64,000 bases of DNA from Hyalangium versicolor (GCF_020103695.1 NZ_JAHXBF010000017.1:1-64000); one strand, 5' to 3'; positions 15,703 through 25,329 are shown, counted from the first letter of the stretch. Notes: generated by a model from the letters alone, not told the origin. Numbers and translations are program-made.

Positions 15703-18492
15703 CTATTGAACCCAGCCGGAAACCTTCCACTCGTCGATGGTGGTGTTTCCCCACTGTCGATTGGAGTCGTTGACCTTGAGTCTCAGCTGCGACGTGGTGA
15801 TCCCGTTGAACTCGATATCTCGAGACTCCAGTGCCGCGGTGTTCGAGTTCCAGGTCAGCGATGCACTGCAGGCGTTCGTCCACCCAGAGCCGTTCACGTA
15901 GTACTCCACGTCCACGTGGGTGGGACCCTGTCCCTGGCCATAATGGGTCATGAGGGTGATCTTCCCTGTCGTCACCTGCCTGGAGCCGAAGTCCAGAACG
16001 AGGTAACCGGGGAAGCTCGCGGAGGCCGTGCTGGCCCATGGAGTCCAGCTGGCCTCGTCATTGACGTAGTAGATGGGGTAGTCCGAGGGGAACGTCGTGC
16101 TGGCGATGGCCTGCTTCGCAACCTGACTCTGGCCGCTCGAGGAGCCGAAGCCCCAGACCCGGATGTCATTCGCGGAGAAGTGACCCCACGCCAGGTTCGC
16201 CTGACGGACCTTGATTCTCAGCTTGCTGCCCGCGATGTCTGGCAGGGGGATGTCCCGCTGCTCCACGGTGGCCGTGTTGCTGTTCCAGGTGAGGGCCACG
16301 CTGGAGGCGGCGGTGTTCCACCTGCCGCTGTTCCAGTATTCCACGTCGAGCAGGGTGATGCCCTGGCCCATCCCATAGTGGGTCGCCAGCGTCAGCTTCT
16401 GGGTCCGGAATGTCTGCTGACCCAAGTCGAGAGTGATGAACTGGGGAAAGGTCACTCCATCCTGGGACGCCCAGGTCGTCCCATCCACGTCGTCAACCAG
16501 GGCCTGCACGCTGCCGAACTCAGGAAAGGTGCCCGAGCTGGTGGAGGCCACGGCATTCGGGGCGATGTTCCGAACGGTCGCCACGCTGGCCGAGAGCCGC
16601 CCCCATACCTTGAACTCGGAGAGCGCGTAGTTCCCCCATGTGCGGTTCGCGCCGTGAATCTTGAGCCGCAGGCTCGTCGTGGAGACATACACACCCAAAG
16701 GGAGGTCTTGTGTCTCGATGGTGCTGCTATTGGTCGCCCAGGAGATAGACCGATCCTTGAGGATGGGCTTCCACCGCCGTCCATCGAAATACTCCACGTC
16801 CACCTGGGTGATGCCCTGGCCCTGGCCATAGGACGTCGACAGGGAGATGCCGTTCGTGGAGACCGTCCTGCCACCCCAGTGGAGCTCCACGACCTGCGGA
16901 AGGCTGACCTGCGCAGTACTGGCCCAGATGCTCGTGTCGTTGCCATCCGCGATGACCTGGATGACTCCATTGCCCGTGGCCTCGGTGGTGAAAGCCGCTG
17001 CTCCAGTCTGCACGGCAGCGCCGGCGCTGGTGCCGGAGACGACGGTCGTCCCCAACTTGTACCAGCCGTCTGGAGAGGTGGGGTTCGTGATGGCCAGTTT
17101 GATCTCCGGACGGGCGGCATTGTCCCGATTCACGATGGCCACGGCGAAGTCGTACGTCCCCGCCGGGGCGCCCACGAAACTCAGGGTCGTGGAGTAGGGA
17201 TAGAGCTGTCCTTTGATCCAGTCGGCGGGCTCTGCTGGATCCACGAAGGTGTAGACAGGTTGCCCGGTGGTCTTGTCCAGGAGCGCGAAAGCCACCTTGT
17301 ACTTGTAGCTCCAGTTGGGCAGGTCGTTGGGCAGCTTGCCCACCCCGGTGTTCTTCCACGTATGGCTCACCGTGTAGTCATTGCCGGAGACGATGTTCCC
17401 CGGAAACGAGGCCTGGGTCAGGACGAAGCGATACCCTCCCTGGACAATGAAGTCCTGGACCAACTGCGGGAACTGGTTCACCCAGTACGAGGCATCCCAT
17501 GGGGTGCGCAGATCCAGTGTGTTGGCGTGCGTCTCCAGGGCATCGTGGATGACCCGCTGCATCAGGGACGACCACGGGCTCGTCATTCCATCGCAGGAGG
17601 CTGCCCAGTCTCCCAGGCCCTGGTAACAGTTCTCGGCGAAGACGGGGACGCTCGGGAAGCGGGAGTTGATCTTGATCTTGTCTGCCAGCGGCAGATAGAG
17701 CGGGCTCCCATAGCTGTCCCTGCGAATCACATAGCCCTTTTCATTCAACGCCCGGTCCTGCACCTCGTAGCTGAAGGAGCCCGGGCCGTACTGGCCGCCG
17801 AGGATCACTTTCTTGAAGCGCGAAGCGTAGAGGTTGGTCACCCATTCGAAGACTTCCTGCTTCTGTGATGAGGTCAGATAGTCAAGGTGGTGCATCTCCC
17901 CCCACCAGCCGAGCCCCTCGGCATCAATGTAGTCGACCATCGTGGGGTTGTCGTATTGCAGCGCGAACGCCTTGACGAAGTTCGAGAACTTCGTCTGGAA
18001 GATGGGGTCCGTCACATAGGGCGTCTTGAATGCTGCGTTGCTCTCGCTGGGATAGCCCGTCGCGCCCGCGTCAAAGACGAACTGCGGCGTCGCCTGTGAT
18101 TGGGAGTCCTGGCTGTCCACGATGATGCGGAAGGCCAGCTTCAAACCGCGATCCCGCGTCATCTGGATGAAGCGCTTGTAGTTCTCATTGGAGTTCCAGA
18201 CATAGTTTCCTTCGGTCGGCTCCATGCGGGACCAAGGGACGCGGATGTAGAGGATGCTCGCCTTGTCGCGGTTCGGATCCTGCTGGTTCCAGTAGAGGGT
18301 GGGATCAGGCCAGCCTGGCGAGGAGTCTTCCAGATACAGCACCCAGCCCATGGCGGGGTTTCGCAGGATGCCGGTCACATCTTCCACGGGAGCGACCCCC
18401 TCGGCTCGGGCCTGGGTCGTCAGCGTCAACGTCACGCAGACCAGCATGGTCGAGATCCAGGCCGGGTGCAGGCACTTCGGATCCATCCGCAT
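15703..18492 (-). CDS. Secreted glycoside-hydrolase-like protein with DUF4832 and three discoidin domains
   Basis: About 929 residues from the ATG at 18492 (CAGGAG upstream). A signal peptide ends at LTTQARA. The TIM-barrel-like domain runs about 35-330 (NPAMGWVLYLED, ILYIRVPWSRMEPTEG, YIDAEGLGWWGEMHH with a candidate catalytic Glu), followed by a DUF4832-type beta sandwich (FVLTQASFPGNIVSG), then three F5/8 type C (discoidin) modules sharing YGQGQGITxVDVEY and a final NRxWGNxxxxEWKVWG. Probably an extracellular carbohydrate-active enzyme that binds polysaccharide; the bond cleaved is unknown. The upstream 18493-18841 interval is intergenic and holds only the GC hairpin at 18604. Confidence 0.82.
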   Translation of the reverse strand: MRMDPKCLHPAWISTMLVCVTLTLTTQARAEGVAPVEDVTGILRNPAMGWVLYLEDSSPGWPDPTLYWNQQDPNRDKASILYIRVPWSRMEPTEGNYVWNSNENYKRFIQMTRDRGLKLAFRIIVDSQDSQSQATPQFVFDAGATGYPSESNAAFKTPYVTDPIFQTKFSNFVKAFALQYDNPTMVDYIDAEGLGWWGEMHHLDYLTSSQKQEVFEWVTNLYASRFKKVILGGQYGPGSFSYEVQDRALNEKGYVIRRDSYGSPLYLPLADKIKINSRFPSVPVFAENCYQGLGDWAASCDGMTSPWSSLMQRVIHDALETHANTLDLRTPWDASYWVNQFPQLVQDFIVQGGYRFVLTQASFPGNIVSGNDYTVSHTWKNTGVGKLPNDLPNWSYKYKVAFALLDKTTGQPVYTFVDPAEPADWIKGQLYPYSTTLSFVGAPAGTYDFAVAIVNRDNAARPEIKLAITNPTSPDGWYKLGTTVVSGTSAGAAVQTGAAAFTTEATGNGVIQVIADGNDTSIWASTAQVSLPQVVELHWGGRTVSTNGISLSTSYGQGQGITQVDVEYFDGRRWKPILKDRSISWATNSSTIETQDLPLGVYVSTTSLRLKIHGANRTWGNYALSEFKVWGRLSASVATVRNIAPNAVASTSSGTFPEFGSVQALVDDVDGTTWASQDGVTFPQFITLDLGQQTFRTQKLTLATHYGMGQGITLLDVEYWNSGRWNTAASSVALTWNSNTATVEQRDIPLPDIAGSKLRIKVRQANLAWGHFSANDIRVWGFGSSSGQSQVAKQAIASTTFPSDYPIYYVNDEASWTPWASTASASFPGYLVLDFGSRQVTTGKITLMTHYGQGQGPTHVDVEYYVNGSGWTNACSASLTWNSNTAALESRDIEFNGITTSQLRLKVNDSNRQWGNTTIDEWKVSGWVQ

Positions 18493-18603
18493 GAGAGAGT
18501 GCTCCTGGGGGTATGCGCTTCGCTTCGCAGTGCGCGTGTGCTGCACCCTCTCTGCACTCCGCATACCGGGCGCCTCGACAGCGCCGCGGAGGTACGCCAC
18601 GAT

Positions 18604-18635
18604 GGGCCGCCCACGGGCGCGCCCGCGGGCGGCCC
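18604..18635. other. Strong GC hairpin in a 349-bp divergent intergenic region
   Basis: Arms GGGCCGCCC (18604-18612) and GGGCGGCCC (18627-18635) enclose an inner CGGGCGCGCCCG dyad. No T-run follows on either strand. It is 112-143 bp upstream of the glycosidase start. No gene is supported between 18493 and 18841. Confidence 0.4.
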
Positions 18636-18841
18636 GAGCAACGTAGCAAGGTCATCCCTCACCGCCCTTCATAGGGTCGTCTAGCGGCTTGCTCAGAGGG
18701 TGGTGAGGCAAGGCATTCAGGCAAGGCAGCCCAGTATCTCGTTATTTCTCGCCCAATTTGCTGTCCAGATGTGCATGCGGCACGCTATGACATCAATTGT
18801 CCAGCGTCTCGCCGCCTATCGACGTGACAGGAGATTCCGCC

Positions 18842-19252
18842 ATGCGCTCCACGCCCCCACCTTTACGCGCCAGCCAACGCACCGTGCAGGTCTGCCTGTT
18901 CCTCGTCGCGGCGATCGCCATGTTCGGCGGTACTTTGCAGATGTACCTGGGCCAGCCCGATACGACACCACGGCTCGACAACATCCACCGCTTCATGGCC
19001 GGCGTGTACTTCTCCACCGGCCTCATCTGCTTCTGGGCAGCCATGACCATTCGTCAGCAAGGCACGCTGGTCTACCTGCTGGCCTTCGGCGTGTTGGCTG
19101 CCGGTATCGGGCGGCTCGTGTCCATCAGCCAAGTGGGGTTGCCCCAGCCGGCGGCAACCTGGCTTGGATTCCTCATTCCTGAGCTGCTGCTCCCCGTGGT
19201 GATCACGCTGGCCCAGATGGCCAGCCAGCGCCAACCATCGCGAGCCGCGTGA
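18842..19252 (+). CDS. DUF4345-like four-helix membrane protein
   Basis: 136 residues from the ATG at 18842, preceded by AGGAG at good spacing. Four membrane segments are visible (VCLFLVAAIAMFGGTLQMYL, FMAGVYFSTGLICFWAAM, LVYLLAFGVLAAGIGRLVS, WLGFLIPELLLPVVITLAQM). The loop RLDNIHRFMAGVYFSTG and the GRLVSI motif are typical of DUF4345 proteins. Inner membrane; function unknown in the family. Confidence 0.78.
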   Translation: MRSTPPPLRASQRTVQVCLFLVAAIAMFGGTLQMYLGQPDTTPRLDNIHRFMAGVYFSTGLICFWAAMTIRQQGTLVYLLAFGVLAAGIGRLVSISQVGLPQPAATWLGFLIPELLLPVVITLAQMASQRQPSRAA

Positions 19253-19405
19253 AGGGATTGCTCCGATGCACCCCGTGCGCATGGGGAAGGCCTCGAACTG
19301 ACAAGGACTCAAGGCGTTTCAGTGGCCCGGGCGATCTCGCTACTTGACTCCACGTCAATTCGCCCAATGCTGATAGCGAAACCCGAAATTCGGAGATGGA
19401 TACCC

Positions 19406-20956
19406 GTGACACGTCGAACCCTGCGCAGAACCCTTACCGCGATGTTACTCACCTGCGCGGGGCTCGCCTCAGCGCAAACCAACACATTTGTCAATGGTGG
19501 ATTCGAGGCACCGGCCATTGGTGCGGGAAACTTTCAACCTGGACTCGCCGGCTCAGGATGGACAGGTTGGCCGTACATGTATTTCATGGGCATCTCGAGC
19601 AACTACTCACACGTCACGCAATACAACCCCGTAGCGCCGGAAGGAACGCAGGTGGCGTTCTTACACCAAGGCTATTCGGCCATGCAGACGGTGTATCTGC
19701 CGGTGGGAAGTTACTACATTTCGATGAAGGCAGCGAGCGGCCCGGACTATGATGGTCTCTTGGGATGGCCTGCCAGTGTCAGGGTGATGGACGGCACAAC
19801 CCAACTCATGACCACGATGTTGCCTTACTTCGTCTATTCCTATCAGACGATCAACACCCCATCCTTCCGGGTAGACACCGCAGGTAATCATGCATTTATC
19901 TTCATCGGCGGGGTGGGCGCGACGCTGCTATTGGACGACGTCAAGATTGTCTCCAACAACGCGCTCCCGACCGTATCGATTACCTCTCCGACAAACGGCC
20001 AGGCGTTTTCATTGCCAGCGACGGTCACTGTGGAGGCGGTTGCCAGTGACGATGTCGGCGTGCAGTCCGTGCAATTCTACTACGACGAGCTCGCGCACAC
20101 ACCCTTGGGGCAGCCGATTACCTCTCCACCCTATCACTATACATTGACCCATCTGCCACCGGGTCGACACACCATCACCGCCAAGGCCACGGATAGTTCC
20201 AACGCCACCCGATTCTCCACCCCCATCACGATAACGGTCGCGCCTCCATCCGGTTACGAGTTGCTGCCGACAGTGACGTTTTCGAGGGGTGATTATGTGC
20301 ATCCGACAAAAGGGACCATAACGAATGCGTGGCTATCCTCTCCCTCGATGGATGTGCCGCGCGGCGATGATCGCTCGGTAGTCTACGCAGTGAATCAGAC
20401 CCTGTCGCTGAGCGATTACGGTGCGATCGGACAACACCTGAGCTTTCGAATAAGCCTGAACGATGCGACGAGTACCGCCAATCTCTTCACGGGCGAACCC
20501 ACGCATCACTTCGTCGTTGCGCTGAATCACCGAGGCTTCAACGACGGTACGGTATCATGGGGCAATCGCTTTGCAGGGGCTACCATCGGCTCAGCCTGCA
20601 ATGCCGATGGCGATGGGAAGAGGCGGGGGATTGGCATCGAATGGAAGGACCAATGGGGGCAGACCATTGATCCCACTCAGCCTCCCACTGCCCCTGGACC
20701 CACCTGTATTTCCGGCATCCCGCCCGGGACAACCTCATTGATTGTGGATGTCACCGCCATGGCTGGCGGGTGCGCAACCGTGTCCGTCTCCACCACGACG
20801 CATGAGCACTTGGGCTCGCGTTCGGGATGTTCAGGCTTGGGCTCGGATTATGCCGGGTTGGGAGTCGGTGCAATCGGGGGACTCATCGACGACACTCGCT
20901 ACGGTGTGACGGTTGAGCCTTTGGATCAATACCTGATTTTTCCGCCGGTTCAGTAG
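19406..20956 (+). CDS. Secreted Ig-like domain protein
   Basis: About 516 residues from the GTG at 19406; this start places a twin-Arg-rich n-region (RRTLRRTL) directly before the hydrophobic core AMLLTCAGLASA. An ATG at 19367 is the alternative. Residues after the signal (TFVNGGFEAP...) look like a carbohydrate-binding beta sandwich. An Ig-like domain follows (VSITSPTNGQAFSLPATVTVEAVASDD..., ending ATDSSNATRFSTPITITV). The C-terminal 230 residues are Cys-containing and unrecognised. Likely extracellular. Base use is slightly less GC-biased at third positions than its neighbours by eye, so recent gain is possible. Confidence 0.75.
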   Translation: MTRRTLRRTLTAMLLTCAGLASAQTNTFVNGGFEAPAIGAGNFQPGLAGSGWTGWPYMYFMGISSNYSHVTQYNPVAPEGTQVAFLHQGYSAMQTVYLPVGSYYISMKAASGPDYDGLLGWPASVRVMDGTTQLMTTMLPYFVYSYQTINTPSFRVDTAGNHAFIFIGGVGATLLLDDVKIVSNNALPTVSITSPTNGQAFSLPATVTVEAVASDDVGVQSVQFYYDELAHTPLGQPITSPPYHYTLTHLPPGRHTITAKATDSSNATRFSTPITITVAPPSGYELLPTVTFSRGDYVHPTKGTITNAWLSSPSMDVPRGDDRSVVYAVNQTLSLSDYGAIGQHLSFRISLNDATSTANLFTGEPTHHFVVALNHRGFNDGTVSWGNRFAGATIGSACNADGDGKRRGIGIEWKDQWGQTIDPTQPPTAPGPTCISGIPPGTTSLIVDVTAMAGGCATVSVSTTTHEHLGSRSGCSGLGSDYAGLGVGAIGGLIDDTRYGVTVEPLDQYLIFPPVQ

Positions 20957-20991
20957 GCCCGTAGGAAGTGGCGGCTTTCGAACCCGCCGCC

Positions 20992-21073
20992 GCTCCTGCC
21001 CGCGCTACACCTTCTTGAACACCACGTAGCCCGCGGAGGGGATGTTCACCGGCGGCGTCCCTCCCCCGTTCAG
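20992..21073. repeat. 82-bp direct repeat, left copy
   Basis: Identical to 25330-25411 except one base. The sequence is the stop codon and last about 23 codons of the GH13 gene plus 13 bp beyond its stop. Bases immediately outside the left boundary differ (C here, A in the other copy), so the edge is sharp. The two copies bracket the TIR-STAND-WD40 gene and the patatin remnant. Confidence 0.9.
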
Positions 21074-21100
21074 TACCTCCGTCCAGTTCCATGACGAGAA
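21005..21100 (-). pseudogene. 3'-terminal fragment of a GH13 gene
   Basis: The minus strand encodes NWTEVLNGGGTPPVNIPSAG and the YVVFKKV end, matching the C-terminus of the GH13 enzyme at 25343. About 19 residues present in the intact gene between EVLN and NGGG are missing; the two ends lie at short GTTCAG repeats, so a deletion between them is the simplest reading. No upstream enzyme sequence accompanies it. Confidence 0.8.
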
Positions 21101-21254
21101 AGCCCTGAACCTCTCGGAGCTGACGGCGCTTCGCTGACAGTGCGTACCCCGAGCATCCTTTCCACCCCCCGAGCCATGGGGCAACGCTCCTCTATGCGAG
21201 CGCCTGAGTCCGTGCTTCGTGCGCCGAACACTGTTCAGTAGCACGATAAACCCT

Positions 21255-24200
21255 ATGAGCCGGCAGATGGGGGACCTCACGTACCATGTCTTCCTCTCGC
21301 ACAGCAGCGCCGACAAACCCGCTGTCGAGCAGCTTGCCCGGCGGTTGCGAGACGAGGCTCACCTCAACCCCTTCCTGGACAAGTGGCATCTCGTCCCAGG
21401 CGCACCGTGGCAGCCCGCTCTGGTGCAAGCGCTCGAAGCGAGCGAGACCGCAGCCATCTTCATTGGCCCCTCGGGACCAGGCCCCTGGCACAACGAAGAA
21501 CTGCAGGTTGCCCTCGTCAAAGCAGCCAGGCGTCGCAACGATTTCCGCGTCATCCCCGTCCTTCTCCCCGGTTCCACCCCAGAGCAATTAGACGGTTTCC
21601 TGGGCCTGCGCACCTGGGTCGACTTCCGCAAGGGGCTCGACAGCGAAGCGGACTTCGCCCGCCTGGTGGCAGGAATCCAAGGACGGCCCTCGACCAGGGA
21701 TGATTTCGAGCTGCCAGAAGAGCCCGCCCCCTACCGTGGCCTGCTCGCCTTCGACGAAGCCCACAGCGAATACTTCTTCGGACGCGGGCTTGATATCGAG
21801 TGCACGCTGGAGAAGCTCCGTCACGAGAAGTTCGTCGCCATCGTGGGGCCTTCCGGTTGCGGCAAGTCCTCTCTGGTACTGGGTGGCGTCCTTCCCCGCT
21901 TGAAGCAGCCAGGCGGCATCCTGGGCCCCAAGGTACACACCTGGACGCTGCGCCCGGGCCGCCACCCTCTCCGTGCTCTCTCGGATGCCCTGGCCACAGG
22001 GGAGGACTCCGCAGAAAAACGGATCTCCCTCTCCGACTCCCTGCACCGGCGCTTCCTGGAGCGCCCGGACGGCCTCTGCACAACCCTGGCCACCCTCACG
22101 GCCAAGCGGCCCGGCCCGTGCGTCCTGGTGGTCGATCAACTCGAGGAACTCTTCACCCACGCCCACGAGGACAGCGGCACGGGGGAGATCGAGCCCTTCA
22201 TCACCCACCTGCACCAGGCACTACGCGATGACAGCGTTCCTCTGCGCATCCTCGTCACCCTGCGAGCCGACTTCTTCGACCGCTGCCTGAGCCTTGCACT
22301 CCTCCGCGAGCTTCTCCAGGACCGTACAGTGCTGCTGGGCAGCATGGGCGACGAGGCACTGCGCGATGCCATCCTCCTCCCGACTCGGAAGGTCGGTGCC
22401 TACTTGGAGAAGGGCCTGCTCACCGCCATCCTCAAGGACTTCTCCCGTGAACCCGGGGCACTGCCCCTGCTGGAGGATGTCCTCGAGCAGCTCTGGCAGG
22501 CGCGCAATGGGGCATGGCTGACCTTGACTGCGTATGAGGCCAGCGGCGGTATCTCCCAGGCCCTCCAGCGTCGTGCCCAGGCCTGCTACGAGACACTCTC
22601 TGCGGAAGAGCGCGAGGTGGCACGACTGGTCCTGGTCCGCCTCACGTCCCTGGGGGAAGGCCGCGAGGACACCCGGCGCCGCATCCCCCGCGCAGAGCTC
22701 GTCTTCCCTGGCATTCCCGAGGCGAGAACCGATCACGTGCTGCGGGTGCTCTCAGGAGCTGCAGCGCGGCTCGTCGTTACGAACCAGGACAGCGTCGAGG
22801 TCGCCCACGAGGTCCTCATCCGCACCTGGCCCACCCTGCGCCAATGGCTGGACGAGGACCGACCGGACCTTCGTGTCCAGCGCCGCCTGGCAGAGGCGTC
22901 CAATGAGTGGAACGAGAAGGGACGTGAGGCCGGCTACCTCTACGCTGGAGCCCACCTCCTCGATGCAGAAGAGCTCTTCCAGCACAAACCCAAGCTCCTC
23001 AACCAGCGCGAGCGCGAGTTCGTCGAGGCAAGCATCCTCCTGCGTGACCAGCTCAAGCGTAGGGAAGAGGAGCAAACGAAGCGCGAACTCGAGGCCGCAC
23101 GTCAGCTGGCCGAGGAGACGGAAGCCCGGCGAAAAATCGAAGCCGAAGGAGCAGCACAAACCCAGCGCTCGGCCCGTCGCCTGAAGAATCGCGCGAACGT
23201 GCTCGGAGCCGTGATCGCGATTCTCTTCGCGGTGTCGTTCCTCCTCTACCTCCAGTTTCAGCGAGCAAAGGAGAAAGAGCGCGTAGCCTTCTCACGCGAG
23301 CTTGTCCTGAGCGCGCGTCAGAACATGAGGGAGGACCCGCAACGATCGCTCCTTCTGCTGCAGGAGGCCCAGCACCACGCTCCAGTCGACAACCTCAGCG
23401 AGCAACTCGATGCTTGGAGCGAGGAACCCTGCCTGCTCGTTTTGCGAGGCCATCAAGGGCCTATTCTAGAGGCCGTGTTCAGCCCCAACGGCGAACGCGT
23501 CCTCACCGCCTCCAAAGATGGCACCGCGCGCCTGTGGGATGCCTCCTCCGGCAAGCCTCTTCTCACGCTCCAGGGACACTCCAATTGGGTGACTTCCGCG
23601 ACCTTCAGCCCCAACGGCGAACGCGTCCTCACCGCCTCCAAAGATGGCACCGCGCGTCTGTGGGATGCCTCCTCCGGCAAGCCTCTTCTCACGCTCCAGG
23701 GATACTCCAATCGGCTGAATTCCGCGACCTTCAGCCCCAACGGCGAACGCGTCCTCACCGCCTCTTGGGATGGCACCGCGCGCCTGTGGGATGCCTCCTC
23801 CGGCAAGCCTCTTTTCACGCTCCAGGCACACTTATTCGGGCTGGCTTCCGCGACCTTCAGCCCCAACGGCGAACGCGTCCTCACCGCCTCCGACGACGGC
23901 ACCGCGCGCCTGTGGGATGCTTCCTCCGGCAAGCCTCTTCTCACGCTCCAGGGACACTCCAAGGGGCTGACTTCCGCAACCTTCAGCCCCAACAGCGAAC
24001 GCGTCCTCACCGCCTCCAAAGATGGCACCGCGCGCCTGTGGGATGCCTCCTCCGGCAAGCCTCTTCTCACGCTCCAGGGACACTCAGGCGCGCTGACTTC
24101 CGCGACCTTCAGCCCCAACGGCGAACGCGTCCTCACCGCCTCCAAAGATGGCACCGCGCGCCTGTGGCCAAGCTGGCGCTGGGACCCGGAAACCTTCGCG

Positions 24201-24371
24201 AAGCATGACGTGGGCCGCTCACTCACCTGCGAGGAACGCCGCACGTTCCTTCATGAGGACATCACCTGCGCCGAGGAAGCGGTCCCCACCACCTTGGACC
24301 CTTCCCCGCAGATGGCGCCACAACGCCCTGAAGGTCCTGCTCTTCGCTCGGGCAGGAGAACAGGTGGGTAG
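21255..24371 (+). CDS. TIR - STAND ATPase - TM - WD40 repeat protein
   Basis: About 1038 residues from the ATG at 21255 (GTG at 21219 is the alternative; neither has a clear ribosome-binding site). The TIR domain (about 8-145) opens YHVFLSHSSADK and contains S-GPGPWHNEE, whose Glu fits the NAD-hydrolase catalytic position. The STAND/NTPase has Walker A GPSGCGKSS (198-206) and Walker B CVLVVDQLEELF, followed by helical and winged-helix-like segments. A coiled, charged stretch leads to one membrane helix (VLGAVIAILFAVSFLLYL). Six WD40 units close the protein. This is an NLR-like layout: WD40 sensor, ATPase switch, TIR effector, as in bacterial antiphage and nonself-recognition proteins. The role here is inferred. 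Confidence 0.88.
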   Translation: MSRQMGDLTYHVFLSHSSADKPAVEQLARRLRDEAHLNPFLDKWHLVPGAPWQPALVQALEASETAAIFIGPSGPGPWHNEELQVALVKAARRRNDFRVIPVLLPGSTPEQLDGFLGLRTWVDFRKGLDSEADFARLVAGIQGRPSTRDDFELPEEPAPYRGLLAFDEAHSEYFFGRGLDIECTLEKLRHEKFVAIVGPSGCGKSSLVLGGVLPRLKQPGGILGPKVHTWTLRPGRHPLRALSDALATGEDSAEKRISLSDSLHRRFLERPDGLCTTLATLTAKRPGPCVLVVDQLEELFTHAHEDSGTGEIEPFITHLHQALRDDSVPLRILVTLRADFFDRCLSLALLRELLQDRTVLLGSMGDEALRDAILLPTRKVGAYLEKGLLTAILKDFSREPGALPLLEDVLEQLWQARNGAWLTLTAYEASGGISQALQRRAQACYETLSAEEREVARLVLVRLTSLGEGREDTRRRIPRAELVFPGIPEARTDHVLRVLSGAAARLVVTNQDSVEVAHEVLIRTWPTLRQWLDEDRPDLRVQRRLAEASNEWNEKGREAGYLYAGAHLLDAEELFQHKPKLLNQREREFVEASILLRDQLKRREEEQTKRELEAARQLAEETEARRKIEAEGAAQTQRSARRLKNRANVLGAVIAILFAVSFLLYLQFQRAKEKERVAFSRELVLSARQNMREDPQRSLLLLQEAQHHAPVDNLSEQLDAWSEEPCLLVLRGHQGPILEAVFSPNGERVLTASKDGTARLWDASSGKPLLTLQGHSNWVTSATFSPNGERVLTASKDGTARLWDASSGKPLLTLQGYSNRLNSATFSPNGERVLTASWDGTARLWDASSGKPLFTLQAHLFGLASATFSPNGERVLTASDDGTARLWDASSGKPLLTLQGHSKGLTSATFSPNSERVLTASKDGTARLWDASSGKPLLTLQGHSGALTSATFSPNGERVLTASKDGTARLWPSWRWDPETFAKHDVGRSLTCEERRTFLHEDITCAEEAVPTTLDPSPQMAPQRPEGPALRSGRRTGG
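23478..24167 (+). repeat. Six-copy 126-bp tandem repeat encoding WD40 units
   Basis: The phrase encoding FSPNGERVLTAS starts at 23478, 23604, 23730, 23856, 23982 and 24108, exactly 126 bp apart. Units are near-identical in DNA. Differences concentrate at two places: the loop after GHS (QGPI, NWV, NRL, FGL, KGL, GAL) and the residue before DGTARLW (K, K, W, D, K, K). Confidence 0.95.
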
Positions 24372-24389
24372 GAGCCCGGTCCCGGAGAC

Positions 24390-25123
24390 TCAATGCCCCC
24401 CCAACTCCGGTGACCCGAAGCCATCACGTTCTCCCATCATCGTGAGCCGATGGGCCGGAACAAACGGCTCGGCCCTGAAACCGTTGAGAAAGCACCGCCT
24501 CACCTTGGACAGATGCACCACCCGCCTCGCCTCCCCATCGCCCAGCGCGATGAGGTCGCCAACAGCCCGCGCATCATCGAGGGAGAAGCGTCCGCGGCTG
24601 ACCACCTGGTCAATGCGATGCACCTGAAGTAAGTGGGGGCTGCCGAGGTGGCCAGGGCACAGTCCACCACGCGGGCCTGGTACTCGCCGGTGAACCGCTG
24701 GTGGTGCGCCGTCTTGAGCAGGTAGATGTGGCCCCCCACGGCATCGTAGGTGGGGATGACCACGCGGCAGCGCACCTCGCCCAGACGCCTGTCTTGGAAA
24801 ACCGATTCCAGCGCGGCCTTGAGCGTCTGGTGCGAACGCTTCGCCGTGAACAGGTGCCGGAACATTCGTCCAAGCCGTGGCACGAGCCCCATGCTTGGGA
24901 AGATGGCGGGCCCCTTGTCCCGGTAGAAGTCACAGATGAGCTGGGCGGGGAGACCCAGCGCCAGCCCCAGGGCGATGATGCCGCCCGTCGACGTACCGGT
25001 GATGAGATCGAAGTGGTCGACAAAAGCGAGGCCCGTCTCCTTTTCGAGTCTCGCCAACACCGCGGCAGTGAATGCCCCCCGGATGCCACCACCATCGAGA
25101 CTCAGGATACGAAATCGATCCAT
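24390..25123 (-). pseudogene. Patatin-like phospholipase, broken by an internal deletion and frameshift
   Basis: The N-terminal 165 residues are an intact patatin half: DGGGIRG oxyanion loop, GTSTGG nucleophile elbow (Ser), and CALATSAAPTYF. The reading frame then leaves the family and stops at 24500. Starting about 24628 in another frame the strand encodes HRIDQVVSRGRFSLDDARA then GDLIALGDGEA, which reads as the normal C-terminal end of such proteins, stopping at 24390. The segment between, which should carry the catalytic Asp (DGG/DGA motif), is missing. The enzyme should therefore be dead. It is convergent with the TIR gene, 18 bp from its stop. Alternatively a sequencing error explains the frame change, but not the missing Asp region. 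Confidence 0.75.
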
Positions 25124-25329
25124 CGCGAGCCCTTCCCGCCTCCAACAATCGTCATCCGTCGCCTCTGTTCCGGCAAGGCACGGGCGCCCGTCAGCCCCTC
25201 CCGAAGGGACGAGAAGGGCTGGGTGTCACCGCCGGAGAGGAGAAGGCGCGAGGCCAGCGCTCGGTGGGCCAGGTAGCTGGCACACTCCACCGAACCGAGA
25301 GGCCCAGGGGCCAAACGCGGCCCCACTCA

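Noticed and set aside
20957..21250. A separate small gene of about 100 residues on the minus strand
   Set aside because: Its C-terminus is the duplicated GH13 end and the rest has no coding character; treated as a gene fragment.
23478..24167. Regular repeats that could suggest a CRISPR array
   Set aside because: The period is 126 bp with no variable spacers and the repeats are in frame, coding WD40 blades.
23414..24208. Open frames in other phases across the WD40 region on both strands
   Set aside because: They are repeat-driven artefacts: 126 is divisible by three, so a stop-free phase in one unit stays open in all.
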